A DNA stretch of 64,000 bases, from NCBI RefSeq assembly GCF_000276665.1, contig NW_004955475.1, positions 8,600,307-8,664,306 of the forward strand, read 5' to 3'. The stretch comes from Chinchilla lanigera. Taxonomy: Eukaryota > Chordata > Mammalia > Rodentia > Chinchillidae. Position 1 is the first letter of the stretch, and each line of letters opens with the position of its first letter. Positions 33,422 through 45,190 of this stretch are shown piece after piece. Under the pieces are notes generated by a model. The model saw only the letters and a program-made list of their open reading frames with translations, had not been told where the DNA came from and did no database searches. Position numbers and translations under genes: made by a program.

Positions 33422-33492
33422 AGAGGGAGAGGGAGAGGGAGAGGGAGAGAGAGGGAGAGGGAGAGGGAGAGGGAGAGAGAGAGAGGGAGAGA
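33422..33492. repeat. (GGGAGA)n tract
   Basis: GGGAGA hexamers with GA interruptions. It encodes a spurious Gly/Glu/Arg frame. Confidence 0.95.
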
Positions 33493-33737
33493 GCCTGACT
33501 CCAGTGGGCTACCATATCACATTGCAGTCTCATATCTCATTTGCTGTTCACCAATCCCTGGCCCTCTTCCCTTGCTCTTTCCCGGGCAGATCTGCATGGT
33601 TTGCATTATTCCCCTTCCCGCCCACCCCCCTCCCCGGATATCTTGGTTCCATATTTTCCACGCTGAGGCTCAGTTTACTTCTGGCTGGGCTCCGGGCCTG
33701 CACCTGGGTTCTAAAAGAAAGGTTGGGGGTGTGGTAT

Positions 33738-33752
33738 GAGAGAGAGAGAGAG

Positions 33753-33794
<42 letters not shown>
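33738..33794. repeat. Compound (GA)n(TG)n microsatellite
   Basis: About nine GA units run directly into about 19 TG units. Confidence 0.95.
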
Positions 33795-33795
<1 letters not shown>

Positions 33796-34063
33796 TGTTG
33801 GGTGGGGCAGTGCTACTAATCATCCAGTTTTTTTCTGCCCTACGGGCAGGTCAATGGGATATCTTCTCTACTCTCTGCTATTCACTGGCTGCCCCCAAGA
33901 AAGTTCTACTTTGAGACACAGACCTTTGCTCCTGAATTTCTTCAGTGCTGGTTAGAAATGAAAACTCCCAGGCCCCACCTGGACCCACTGAGTCAGAATT
34001 CCTCCAGAAGGGCCCAGGAATCTACATGACCACCATTGTTTCATCCATAAAGATTCTACCTGA

Positions 34064-34255
34064 AGTCTGGTTTGGTGGCACACACCTGTAATTCCAGCAC
34101 TCAGGTTGAGGCAGGAGCATCCAAAGTTTGAGCCCAGCCTGGACAACTTAGCAAGATTGTCTCAAAAATTTTTAAAACAGGCTGAGTATGTAGCTCAGTG
34201 CGAAGGCCCTAAGTTCAGTCCCCCGTACTGTAATCAATCAATTAATCAATAAATT
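34064..34255 (+). repeat. B1-dID SINE with target duplications
   Basis: B1 part 'ggtggcacacacctgtaatt', ID part 'ggctgagtatgtagctcagt', 'gttcagtcccccgtactg', then a TCAA-type tail. GATTCTACCTGA (34052-34063) and GATTCTACTTGA (34256-34267) flank it. Confidence 0.93.
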
Positions 34256-34689
34256 GATTCTACTTGATTCTTTGCTTTTAACTGGTCACTCGCAAGTGGT
34301 TTATTTTGCTAGATGAACTTGGTCACTCGTAGCTCAAGTTCATTTAAGAAATATTCACTGAGTGCTTCCAACACTTGCTTGGTTTTTCTCCCCTTTCTCT
34401 TGCTGCTCCGGCTGTTTTCTTTGCCAGTTCCTCTTTCTCTCCTGGTCCTTGAATGCTGGAAGACTGTGGGGCTCAGTCCTACCCCTCATTTTTCTGTGCT
34501 CCCCAGGCTCCCCTTGTGAGCTCATCTTCTCTCAGCTCCAGCTCCTATCTGCATGCTGATATCCCCACCCCAGGCCTCCCGCCCAGCCTTCTCCCTTGAG
34601 CCTTGGCCCCATCCCAGTTTGAATATCCTCCAGACCCCTCCAACTCAACAAGGACCCGGCCTGAGTTCATCTTCTTCACCCACTCAGTG

Positions 34690-35256
34690 AACTTTCTGAA
34701 GCACACATCTGATGACCTCACTGGGAAACCTCCTGGGGACTCTCCTTGACCTACAAGATCAAGTCCACACTCTGCAGCCAAAACCCCAGACCTGCTCCCT
34801 GTTTACCTCTCCAGCTTGCTCTCTCCCCACTCTTCTCTCTGGGACCCCCACCCCTGACTGCTCTGCTCCAGATCAGCTGAATGACTCACAGTTCTAGAAA
34901 TGCACCAGGCGCCCCTCACCCTTGGCCCTGCATGTGTTACTCCCACTTCCTGGAACACAAGGACATAGTGAGAGGGAGGCCAAAGGGGACATCTGTCTTC
35001 CAGTGCTGATGTGTGGGGGTGCTGCTGAGATTCCAGTTTTAGTGTCCTTAGCAAGCATGTGGAGACAAAGGGGACAGACCTATTCCCCTACCACCATTTA
35101 CCCTAGCTATACTATTGCTGGCTCACCCTCTTCCAAGGCTGCTCCAGGCCAACTCTTATTTCCTCTGGATTGTCAATATGCTAATGATCATTCATAAGCC
35201 TCTAAGAATAGTGCCTCATAAGAAGCACCTGACAAATATTTGCTAATGACTGAGTG
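34690..35256 (+). repeat. L2 LINE 3' region
   Basis: Plus-order L2 blocks: 'gatgacctcactgggaaacc', 'ccttgacctacaagatcaag', 'tccacactctgcagccaaaa', 'cactcttctctctggg', and the tail 'caaatatttgctaatgactg'. 34330-34390 ('aaatattcactgagtgcttc') may be a separate reverse L2 tip. Confidence 0.75.
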
Positions 35257-36307
35257 AATGTGTTCCTCTAGCCTCCCTATGCCGACATACTCTACCATGA
35301 TGCAGTTTCAAGCCTGTGCCCCCCTTCCCTGCCCTGGGCTTTGGGCTCTACCAGAGGTGGGGGTGGGGCTATACCTTCTCTGGCTATTCTGCCCGGCCTC
35401 AGCACACACCGGCAGGGTATATACAATATGGGTGAAAGAGCTTCCTGAGACCCCTCTGTCTGGCCCTGACCTATGACCTGAGGAAGCAGGCAGCGATTGC
35501 CATGGCCCCTGCTCCTGAGAGCCTAGGGCCCCAAGGGTAGAAGAACGGGCAAAGCTGTGCTGGGCGGGGGCAGATGAGAAACCTGCCCGGTGGAGGGAAC
35601 TTTTGCCCAGGGACGTTTTGAAGATGGAAGACTCTTCTAGTCCTTATTTTTAGTTATAAAAATTATATATTTTTAATCTATTAAAGCTACGTGCTGCTTA
35701 TTCAATATCTCAGCTAATCCAAGTACTAATCCTAACAATACGCTTTGTCATCATCCTTGGTTTGCCAATGACCAAGTGGAGGTACTTTGGGACATTCATA
35801 TAGCGAGTAGCAAAGTCATAACATGGTCCCAAATTTCCCTGCCCCCAGAGTTCACATACTTATTATTACATTCTCCTGCCTCCATATACACTGTAGGACA
35901 TTTCAAAACATGCTATCTCTTAAAAATTCCTAAGTTGCTCTGCCAGGGATTCATTCCAGGAGACACAAACACACGCATGCATACCACTGTGGATACCAAA
36001 ATTTGTGGATGCTCAGATCCCTTCTATAAAATGGTACTGCATTTGCATAGAACCTACACATATCCCCTCTCATATCCTTTAAATCACCTCTAGATTAGTA
36101 CTAGTACAATGTAGTAGCTGCTTTGTAAATACTTGCCATACTGTATTGTTTAGGGGGGAAGTCTGTTCATGTTCAGTACAGATACATTTTTCCCAGAATA
36201 TTTTCAGCCCAGTTATTTGAATCCACTGAGATGAGACCTGCAGATATGGAGGGCCAATGATATATATTTCCTGGCCTTTTCTCTTGCTATCATTCCACAA
36301 ATGAGAG
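35257..36307. other. Mostly unique stretch, partly AT-rich
   Basis: 35630-35740 is strongly AT-rich with a MEF2-like 'cttatttttagttataaaaa'. 35880-36240 may be an old unclassified repeat. No gene is recognised. Confidence 0.35.
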
Positions 36308-36562
36308 GCAGCAAAACATGATGGTTCAGAGCACAGGGTTCGGAGCTAGGTTGCCTAGTGCAAGTACCAGTCCTGCCACTTAATAGCTATGTGCCACTGA
36401 GCAAGACACTCTACCTCTCTGGGCCTCAGTTTCTTCATCTGTAAAATGGAGGTGGTGCTTATGGTACCTAATTCATAGAGCCACCGTCAAAATTAAATCG
36501 GTTATAAAGTACATTAGAATAGTGTCTGGAACATAGTACTCAGCAAGTATAAATCACTATTG
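36308..36562 (+). repeat. MIR SINE, full length
   Basis: All MIR blocks are in order: 'catgatggttcagagcacag', 'cctgccacttaatagctatg', 'ctctgggcctcagtttcttc', 'atctgtaaaatggaggtgg', 'gtgtctggaacatagtactc', 'agcaagtataaatcactatt'. Confidence 0.95.
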
Positions 36563-39500
36563 TGTCTGTTTTGTATATGGATATAAAACGAGGACCTGTA
36601 TGTTTCATGCAGCTTGGTGCTGCTATTTCCTTCTATGGAATGTGCTCTTCTCAGTAGAGATGAGCATTTTAGCAGGTGGGGAAATGAGTGCAAGAGCTTG
36701 GAGGTAGGGAACGCTGTATATGTGTGCTGGGGGAAGTTCAGAGAGAGCCGGTGCAGCTGGAGACATGGACCGAGGCCTCAAAGGCTCTCTTTCCTTGCAG
36801 GGCTGGAAGAAAGCCCAGCCCATCTCCAGAGCCCTGCAAGCACTGCCCTTAGGTTATAGATCCAGCTTCTCAGCCATCATGGTAGCTCCCCACGAGTGGC
36901 AGCAGGGACCAGGACGGGCCCTCTCCCAGGCACCAGGGTCTGTGCTGACTCTCCAGGCAGCTGTCTGTCTCTGTCTGCCCAGGTCCTGGCCCAGGGCCGG
37001 TTCCCACTCAGGCATCTGAGGCATTCTCTCCTCCTAGGGGTGGGGAGCGATGCATAGGGCCAGGGGCCCCTCTGCATCTGGAAGCACCACACTGGGAGGA
37101 GCACAGGATGGGGAAGGCAGGGTGAAGGGGCCAGGGCAGCCTGCCAGGGTGGGCTCCCTTTCTCAGCTGAGGTCTAATGGGAGCTGACAAGAGCAGCTGT
37201 GGGCCTTTGATCTGCCCTTCAGGTATGTGTCCCAGCTTGGGATAGGGAAGCTGGAATGAGGAATGTTGATGAGGGCAGAGATAAGACAGGATCGGTCTAG
37301 CCAAGCAGAAAAGGCCTGGGCCACCAGGCCAGGGCTCAAAGGAAGAAAGAGAAAACAGCCTAAGCTAGAGGAAGGCCTGCCCAGCCCCCAAATGAATGGC
37401 TGTCTGGCCCCTCCCTTCCCCGCCAAGGCAAGAGAAGGCCTGCTGGACACATCCAGGCTCCTCATGCATGGGTGGGGTGCAGCTCACCATGTGGCCTGAC
37501 TTTCAGGTCTGCACACCTGTTCTCCACCCTGCAGATGTGCAAGTCGGGCTTAGGACTTGAGTCAGCCGCGGCAGGTGAATCGGGGTGGGGGCTTCCTGGA
37601 GCTGCCAGTGCTAAGATCAGAGGTTCAGCCGGGGCCCAGGAATGAGTTCTCCAGTTGGCCTCGGACCAGGAGACACCTGCTTGGTGTGGCCCAGACAGAT
37701 CCTCAAGCCTTCCAATGCTCAGGCTCCCAAGACTCCTTCAACAGTGCTCACCCAAGTGGCCAAGCCCATATGTTCTGCAAGACTTCCAGGCCACAGTGCT
37801 CACTACCTCTCCAGGCAGGTCTTCTGACCAACTTGCAGACTTGCTCCCTCGCCCCTAGTCACTCCACTCCTATGCCGATTCTGTCTGCTTTGCCTCTGCC
37901 CATTTCAATGAAAGCTCCAGACTCTGATCCAGAGAAAAATTCTGTTGTGAGTCCACAGAAAGTCAGGCAGCAGACAGAACTGACGAGCAACCCGTGGCCT
38001 ACATGATATTCTAAGCTCCCAGCATCTCTGACGCAAGCAGATCTGGTGAGGGGCGATCACCGAGAGGGGAGACGGGCCTTAAGGTAACGAGGAAATGGAA
38101 ATGCAGAGACAGAGGGGGTTGCCCTTGGCGCGTGGCTCTGTAAGCCAGTAGACTGCTACCACTCTCAGTCTGTTTCTCTACCTGTCTCACTTTAACATCT
38201 TTAAATGTGTTACACCTGGCAGAAACCTGGAAGGTAGATAATCTCATCCCACTCCTACCTCATGCCTTGCCAGGGGACTTCTTGTAGCCCTGCGGGTTCC
38301 ACACCTTTCCCTTCTGGGCCAGTTCTGATTGTCAGAAAGTGAATCTCTATTAACAGTCTGAATTCAGCTCCCTGTAAACTCCCCTTTGCCCAGTCTGCTT
38401 TTGAAAGTCTCAGGGTTGGGAAGGCCGCTGATGTGGAGGGAAGAGTGCTCTGATGGATCGGAGAGCTGCTCTCCACTTTTCCCTAGTCCTCAGTGACCTC
38501 TTCTCCTTCGGGCTACACCTGGATAAAAATCATTCTGCTCAAAGATGTTTTATAAATTCTCCACCCCCTGACAGACTTTCAAATTGCTGGGAGCTGGAGT
38601 CCAGGCCTCCCACCCTTCCCCATAGTTTTCTCTCTTCCAGGATCAACAACCCCAGTATCTTTGGCTGCTCCTCCTAGAGGGTGGGTTGACTCCTCCCCAG
38701 CCAGCTGACTCCCCTGAGAGCGTTTGTGCAGGCAGGGACGGAAGTCCAGCGCGATCTCCGCTCAGACACCGCGGAGAGGAAGGAGGGAGGTCGGCTACTG
38801 TGGATTCTCACCTTCTCTATCTGTGCACCATCTTCCTTCCACCTTGAAGGTCCTCGGTTGCCATTATTCCTACAGCCCCAAGAAGCAGGACCTGGGGCGG
38901 CCACGTGACACCTCTGCCACATCTACGTGCCCTCCTCACTCCCTCTCTTCCCTTTTCCTGAGGCCTAAATCTGTTGAGTGACAAGAGAGCAACCCTTATC
39001 TACTCCCCAGATCTTACTCATTACACTTGCCCCTCTTTCTGGAACGCTCTCCGTTCCTTCAGACACTGGGCCTAGGGAGCTCTGACCAGGCTGCTCTGGG
39101 GAAAGTGAGATCTGCGCTCATTCAGGGAGTACGAGCTGGCCGCCTTGAGCCTCCTGGAACTGCTGCAGCCTCAGAGCCGGGGCTGGCCCCGCTGTGATCC
39201 TGGGCCAAAACCCGAGGCCTGGCTTGGAACCTCAGGCCCCTGGGACCTCCGCAAGCCCTGTAGAAGATGACAGCATGGGCGGTGAGAGCAGGAGTTTGCA
39301 AGTGAAGAAGGCAGGCTGCCTCCTCCCCGTTTCCTCCTCCTTTTCCTGTTGAGAAGCTGGAATGTGGACCTTTCTCCCTGGGGTGCTCACCTGCTTCCTC
39401 CACACCTGAGTGCTGAGGCTGCTTAGTAGGTGGAGGAGGGCAGGAAGGGGCTGGGAGCACTGGCTAACCTTGGCCTGGAAGAACATGCAGAACGAGAGGC

Positions 39501-39689
39501 CACAGGGCCCCTTTTTCAGCCAGGGGCCCAGTGATAAGGGAAGGGGGAGGGGGCAGCTGGAGGCCAGCGGTGAGAGGGGCGGGGAGTTTGGGAGAATGTG
39601 CCGAGTCAGCCATCTCTCTTTGCGCCCAGCTCTTCACTGCGTGCCTGTGTGCGTGCTGCTCAGCGTGGTGGCCCTGAACTAACAACTCC
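36563..39689. other. Long unique stretch, no gene recognised
   Basis: Over 3 kb without young repeats. 38490-38570 ('acctggataaaaatcattct', 'gatgttttataaattctcca') is AT-rich and conserved-looking. Open frames up to about 150 codons occur on both strands with no recognisable domain. It could be intron or regulatory DNA. Confidence 0.4.
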
Positions 39690-40150
39690 CTCCACCCGGC
39701 CCCTGCCCCTCCCTCTCCTTCCATCCCTCTTTCCTTCCCTCCCTTCCATCCTCTTCCTTCTTCCTCCCTCCCTCCCGTTCTGGGTCTCCCATCAGCCTTT
39801 TCTTCTGCGGCCACATCTTTGTTCTTCTCTCTCTTTGTCTCCCTTTCCACCTGCCTCGTTTGTTTCTTATAGTTCTTTGGGCCCAGTCTCACCCTCCATC
39901 TGTCTCCCCTCCCCCACCCTCCCTAGGGAGTCTTTTGCCCTGTCTGCTTTACTTCTCGCCCTGTCCCTTTCTCTCCCTTTGCCTTTTCCCCAATCTGTCT
40001 CCTTCTCTAGAGCCACCTGCCCCTCTGTGTCCTGAGTGCGCCTTTCTCTCTCTCTGCTTCTCTCTTTTCCTAGCTGTCTCTTTCTCTTTCCGTCCTTGTG
40101 CTGCCCCCTCCCTCCGCTGACATCTCTCTTTCTTTTCCCTGCTGCTCCCA
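39690..40150. repeat. Pyrimidine-rich low-complexity tract
   Basis: About 460 bp dominated by C and T on the plus strand, with CCCT and TCTC runs and few purines. It ends at 'ctgctgctcccag'. It produces a 145-codon Ser/Leu/Pro-rich frame on the plus strand and an Arg/Glu-rich one on the minus strand, neither credible as protein. Confidence 0.85.
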
Positions 40151-40151
40151 G

Positions 40152-40298
40152 GAGGCATTCAGTGACTGCTCACACTGCAAGTGTGAAGGGCCCCCAGCTG
40201 GCCTTCCTCCAGAGGAGCCAGGTCCCGTGCAGCCTTCCCAGCACAGGAGAGAGAAGAGCAGGAGCTGGGAGCAGCTCCTGTGCACCAGTGAAGATTAA
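40152..40298 (+). other. Possible exon after a strong acceptor-like site
   Basis: The pyrimidine tract ends in CAG at 40149-40151. After it, 48 codons stay open to a TAA (40296-40298), starting EAFSDCSHCKCEGPP and containing four cysteines. A splice donor is not needed if this is a last exon. No polyadenylation signal or homologue was recognised. It may equally be chance. Confidence 0.15.
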
Positions 40299-40359
40299 GA
40301 AGAGAAGGAGTCATCTTCTGCAGTTCTCCGGGGAAACACCCTCTTTACCCTGTGATGAA

Positions 40360-40475
40360 AAGATTCTTTCAGGCCCATTTTTCAGATGAAGACCCTTAGA
40401 GGAGGCAGTGACTTGTCCAAAGTCACAAAGTGAGTCAGGGGCAAGCTGCTGGGGTTTGAGCCTAGGACTTTCCAT
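40360..40475 (-). repeat. MIR SINE fragment
   Basis: Contains 'cccatttttcagatgaagac', 'cttgtccaaagtcacaaagt', 'ggggtttgagcctaggactt'. Confidence 0.8.
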
Positions 40476-41674
40476 CCTCGTGACCCACTGGGAGAGAACC
40501 TTCTCTCTGAATGTCATAGGGCCATCCTCCCTTAGCCTGTGCCTGTCTCCACCTCACAGCTCTTGCTCTGGGACACTGGGTTTAGGCTTTCCTAGCAAGG
40601 GACCTCAGGAAATCTCCTGGGATGCATGGCTTGTGTGGTCCAAGGTTTCACAATGATTCTGTCCGGAGCTGACCCCCCAGCAGAGGACTCCCCGGGGCTC
40701 CTTGGGACACATGGCTGAGAAGATAGCATCTGTTAGGGTCACACAGAGTATCCCAGCTGGAAGACCTCTTAGGGCCACATGTCTAAACCTTTCGCATGGC
40801 ACAGATGGAGCCATCGCGGCCCAAGGAAGGGGAATGATCCCAGGCCACTTCAAGATACGACCCTCAGGGGAACAAGGAGAACATCTGAAGAGGAAAATTG
40901 TCAGGGACCAGTTTGGTTTACATAAATACCATATGCAAGCTGATGCAAGCCAGTCTCCCCTACTCACACACACGAACCACCGCCACCATCACTACTCTGT
41001 CACTGCCACCAAGCCATACGCCCGCCACCTCTGGACCAGGCCCTTGGAGGAAAGCGTGGGACAAGTCCTTATGTCTGGCCCTTCTCTTCTCTGGGGCTTG
41101 CTGCGGGGGGCAGTCTGTCCTCTGGGTCTCAAGGCTTGGGGCCCTGAGCCTGCCTGTGCCTTCCCTTATGAGGGGTGGGCGTGCTGGCCCAAGCCTGAAG
41201 TGCAGTTGGGAGGAGCAGAGACAGAAGAGGCAGCCAGGGCAGGCAGTGGGAGGGAGAGCAGCAAGAAAGGCAGCCAGAAAAGGAGAGGCCGAAAGTGTGA
41301 GCAAGTGATTGGGCCAGGGATGCGTGGCACCCCAGAGACACTCATCAAAGCACCCACTGCCTTCCTCCCAGGTCACAGCACCTCTGGCCTGGCCCCAGCA
41401 CCACCTCTGAAGGTCTCCAAAGGGCTGTTCACATGCATGAGCTCATTTTGCTCCTCAGCTCAGGCCTGTGATGTTGGCAGAGCTGGGACTTTGTTGTCCA
41501 TTTGCCCAAAGAGGAAACCAAGAGCTGGTGATTCCAAGCCTTGAGGAAGCTTCGAGTGGCCTTTGCCACTCTGCCCTCCTCCTGCCCTGGGAGACAGGCT
41601 TGTACGTTTCCCTGAAGAAATCTCAGCAGAAAGGGAGGTAGAGAAGCAGGGAGCCAGACTGGCTGGAGGGTGTT
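40476..41674. other. Stretch with the longest open frame of the window
   Basis: A 280-codon plus frame (40702-41544) crosses a MIR-like SINE piece (40735-40870, 'agctggaagacctcttaggg') and another at about 41450-41545. The opposite strand is also open (138 codons, 40960-41376). The translation has no recognised domain, so no gene is called. Confidence 0.45.
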
Positions 41675-41825
41675 TAGAGGAAGAGAGCAAATGATTAAGG
41701 GAGAAGAGGGATTGGCTGAGGGAGGGAGATTAAAGGAGCCAACAGACAGGGCTTGGCTCGGGGATGAGTCAGGCCAACAGCCTCCAGATAGTGATCTACA
41801 AATATCTTTGAGGTGTAAACAACCA
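41675..41825. promoter_or_regulatory. Enhancer-like block
   Basis: Unique sequence with an exact AP-1 site TGAGTCA (41765-41771) and an exact forkhead-type TGTAAACA (41814-41821), plus 'gcaaatgattaaggg'. It is directly followed by a GAGGAG low-complexity run (41829-41880). Function is inferred from motifs only. Confidence 0.25.
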
Positions 41826-41828
41826 AGG

Positions 41829-41880
41829 AGGAGGAGGAGGAGCAAGAAGAAGAGCAGGGGCAGGAAGAGGAGGAATGGGG
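41829..41880. repeat. (GGA)n-rich tract
   Basis: GGAGGAGGAGGAG followed by AGAAGAAG-type purines. Confidence 0.8.
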
Positions 41881-42585
41881 GCCAGTCAGCACAAAGACAC
41901 CTACCTTGGGAACTGAGCTACAGCAGGCAGGCTGGGGGAGGGGCAGGGCCACGGATGGCTGCCCCGGCAAGCTGCAGAGGGCGTTTCTGAGCCCCGTCCT
42001 GAGGGGATGCTGACTTCTCACCCCGGCCCCTCCCAAGCAGGAGGCAGGCCACTGGACATTTTCTTCTCCCACCGCTGAGTGGGCCCTGCGCCAGCTTGGG
42101 TCTCTTCCATCTCTGATAGGACTGAGTCTGTAAGCATAGGCTGCATACTCCCAGGCCTGGGCCTGACTGTCCGTCCACACTCTACCAGAGGGAGGACAGT
42201 CCAAGGGTGAGAACAGGATCCCACTTTCCTCCACCAACTTCTCCTGTGTAATCCCCACCCACCCTCAGGTGCTGGGAGGCCTGGCCTGCCTGAGCAGGGC
42301 TTAGCCCCCTTTGCTAAGAGGCCACACAGAGATGCCATCCATAGAGGGACAGGGGCTAGTGCCTCGGCTTCACAGTCACACACTTTTCTGAGTTTGCCAG
42401 TATCCTGATGTGAAAGCCCAGGACACAGATCCCCCTTTGAGCAACTGTGAAGACAGAGGCTCAAGGGGAGAAATAACATTCCCGGGTTGGAGATGAAATG
42501 CTGCTTGGAAAAAAGACAGGAAGTGGGACAGAGCCAGGCTGCTTGAGGGGTTACAAATATTGCTCTCCCTCCATCAACCCGCTGC

Positions 42586-42586
<1 letters not shown>
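41881..42586. other. Unique noncoding stretch
   Basis: Overlapping frames up to 187 codons on the minus strand have no recognisable domain. A Ser-rich part comes from the GGA tract. Confidence 0.4.

Positions 42587-42624
<38 letters not shown>
42587..42624. repeat. (TG)n microsatellite
   Basis: About 19 TG units directly adjoin the tail side of a reversed SINE and probably grew from it. Confidence 0.95.
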
Positions 42625-42625
<1 letters not shown>

Positions 42626-42832
42626 CTGTGGATTGAACTTCACACTAAGCAACATCTTCAGATACGATAGAGTGCACGCAGGGTGGCATGGCCATAGACT
42701 AAGCTACATCTCCAGCCCTTTTTATATTTTGTTTTGAGACAGGGTCTCACGAAGTTTTCCAGGCTGTGTTTAAACTTGCAATCCTCCTGCCTCTGTCTCC
42801 TGGTGTGCTGGGAATACAGGCATGCGCATTGA
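42625..42832 (-). repeat. B1-dID SINE, old
   Basis: Reverse ID ('actgtggattgaacttcaca', 'ctaagctacatctccagccc') then reverse B1 ('gagacagggtctcacgaagt', 'gcaatcctcctgcctctgtc'). Confidence 0.85.
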
Positions 42833-44490
42833 GCATTTCTTTAAATTGCCGCTCATGATGAAACAACATATGTGTGTATAAAATCATTTTTATATCAAGA
42901 TCTAGGACACATATAAAATGGAAACAAAAGCGTCTTGGAATTATCCTTCCTACATAGGATATACTCTTATTTTCTTAAGTCCTGGTCAAGACTGAATGGA
43001 TTACATGACTTGCTAATGGGTCAGATGCTGCAGTTTGAAAAGGATTGCGGGGGGCGGGGCACAGACTCTAAAACCAGAGAGGGTCCTTTGCCTTTGCTCT
43101 GCTGCTTCATTTTGAAACAGAGAGAGTGGACCGGTGTATAGCTAGTATATGGGGCCAGAGGGAGGCCTCCTGGTTAGGGTTTCTTGCTACTCCTAAACAA
43201 CCGTGGAGCACAGGTAAGAAAGAGAAACACCCTCAGAATGCTAGGCCCTGAACAATCCCAGAGCCAGAATGCTAAATACTGAGGTTAGTGGAGTGGGACA
43301 TGGGACAAAAGGGAAGGCTCAGACAGGACAGCAAGAATCATCCTGTGAAAGGCACAGGCTCCTCTGCACATGCCCTCCTACATGCACGCACACACACGCA
43401 CCTACACATGCACACTTGCATGCACGCACATCTCCCCCTGCCCATATATCCCCTCCCCCTGTAGATGCAAACACATAGGTGCATGTCCTCTCGCATACCC
43501 TCATACCACACACACATATGCACACACCACAGGCAGAGGAGAGAGGAACAGCTGTGAGTGTGCTAGAGGCTGCCCAGCTAGCCTGAGGCAGCAGATGATG
43601 GCTTTCTGAGGAAGAACACAGAGAAAGAGCATGGTGGGCTTTCCCTCTCCAGACACGGGGTCTGTTTATCTCCTTCCTTCCGGGTGAAGCCATCTCTTAT
43701 GAAAACACAGCAGTAGTGGCGGGGGGGGGGGGGGGGAGCAGGGTGATGGATGTTCCCAAGCCAGGCTGCCATGGGCATCAGACCCTTGCACTAGGAGGGG
43801 AATGCCCATCCTATCCTTGGTGGCTTTCAGTGACTTTGAACCTTTCAGAGGACAGAGGAAGCCTTAGCTTCTCAGAAACTAATTCTGGCCCAGAAGAAGG
43901 ACCTAGCTGAGGAGGAGGAAGTGATGGGCACCCCAGGCAAAATGAGCTGGTCTGCCCACACTGGTCCTCACCACAAGGGAGGGCTGGGCCTGCCCACTGG
44001 CCTGGGCACTGGCCCTGACCACTTAAATGGAGTGTTCAAAGAAGCCAGGGCAGAGGTTGGGGTGGTAGATTAGGGAAGAGAAAGTCATAGCTCAGCAGCC
44101 TCAAAAGAGAGATGGCTCAAAGGCTGTGGAGAAAGGAGCACCTAGATGTTAGACCTGAGTGGAAGAATTGTCTGTAGTCCAAAGAGGAGCAGGTATTAGA
44201 AATAAGAACTACAAAAGGATTTTGCCAAAGGAACTCAGAACTGGTAAGTTTATACATCACGGTTATAAAGTGAGACAGAAAACAGTGCATGGGAGAATGG
44301 GATCAGAGGGGGAGTAAGGGCAGGGAGCAATATCTCCACACAGAGACCAAGAGAAGCCAAACACTCGGGGACAACAGGCAGGAAATCCACCTTCTGGCTG
44401 CTCCATCCCACAATCAGTTGTATGCAATAAACAACAGACACCAGCAGGAGGGAACTGAGATTGAGATCTGAATGACTTTTGAATTAAGAA
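42833..44490. other. Mostly unique stretch
   Basis: Contains a lone GC box GGGGCGGGGC (43051-43060) without CpG enrichment, a degenerate CA/GC-rich run (43373-43530), and a G16 homopolymer (43721-43736). No gene is recognised. Confidence 0.4.
43721..43736 (+). repeat. Poly-G, 16 bp
   Basis: Sixteen consecutive G after a C. This is error-prone in sequencing, so its length is uncertain. Confidence 0.9.
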
Positions 44491-44625
44491 CAGGGGTGGC
44501 GCACGCCTGTAATCCCAGCATCCGGGAGGCTGAGGCAGGAGGATCTTTGAGAGTTCGAGGCCAGCCTGAACTGCATAGCAAGACTTTGTCTCAAAAAGAC
44601 AAAAAAAAAAAAAAAAAAAAAAAAA
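44491..44625 (+). repeat. B1 SINE with a long A tail
   Basis: Contains 'ggtggcgcacgcctgtaatc', 'gttcgaggccagcctgaact', 'gactttgtctcaaaaagac' and an A25 tail (44601-44625). The long pure A tail suggests a young insertion. The 5' end is slightly truncated. Confidence 0.92.
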
Positions 44626-44634
44626 CGGGATAAG

Positions 44635-44850
44635 GGTTCTGGAGTCAGACAGCCCAGCTCTGGCTCAAAGACCTGACTGCCATATCCTCACTGTTGTTTG
44701 ACCTTGCTGAACCTCTGTTTCCTGATTATTAAACAGAGATAATTATAGTACCTATCTTACAGGGAATATTGTGATTCACTGATGATATATGTAAATTGCT
44801 TAATACAATTTCTGGCACATAGTAAGTGTTTAATGAATAGCAGCAAAATT
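44635..44850 (+). repeat. MIR SINE, full length
   Basis: Contains 'ttctggagtcagacagccca', 'tgtttgaccttgctgaacct', 'cctgattattaaacagagat', 'cagggaatattgtgattcac', 'ctggcacatagtaagtgttt'. The B1 above inserted at its 5' side. Confidence 0.95.
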
Positions 44851-44894
44851 ATGATTATTACTCCTTGTTCATGCTGCATAACTCAAGCAAGCAC

Positions 44895-45190
44895 CCCACC
44901 ACCACCAGCACCATGCTTTCCCTTGGATCCTTCCACCTGCCTGGAGCACCGTTCCTCACATTGCTACATATCCAAATCCTGCTTATGCTTTCAAACCCAG
45001 TGGGACTGTGAACTCCTCTGTAATGAGGCCTTCTCTGACAGCCTCTCAGCTCAGCTCCCCTACCTCTTGACACTGTATCTGTTCTCTTTTCCAGCATTGC
45101 CACCTTCTGCCTCTTCCTAGGACCAACTATTGGCATGCCTTATCTCTCTCTCTGACTAGATGGGTGGGCAGCTTGCTGAATAGAAGACTC
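44895..45190 (+). repeat. L2 LINE 3' region
   Basis: Contains 'tccacctgcctggagcaccg', 'tgatgcc'-free but ordered blocks 'taatgaggccttctctgaca', 'cctacctcttgacactgtat', then 'tctctctctctgactagatg'. Confidence 0.75.

Noticed and set aside
39598..40035. 145-codon Ser/Leu/Pro frame and its minus-strand Arg/Glu partner
   Set aside because: Both are translations of a pyrimidine-rich low-complexity tract.
40702..41544. 280-codon open frame on the plus strand, the longest in the window
   Set aside because: It crosses MIR-like repeat pieces, the opposite strand is also open, and the translation has no recognisable domain.
43051..43060. Sp1-type GC box as a promoter
   Set aside because: Single site without CpG enrichment, TATA box or nearby open frame.
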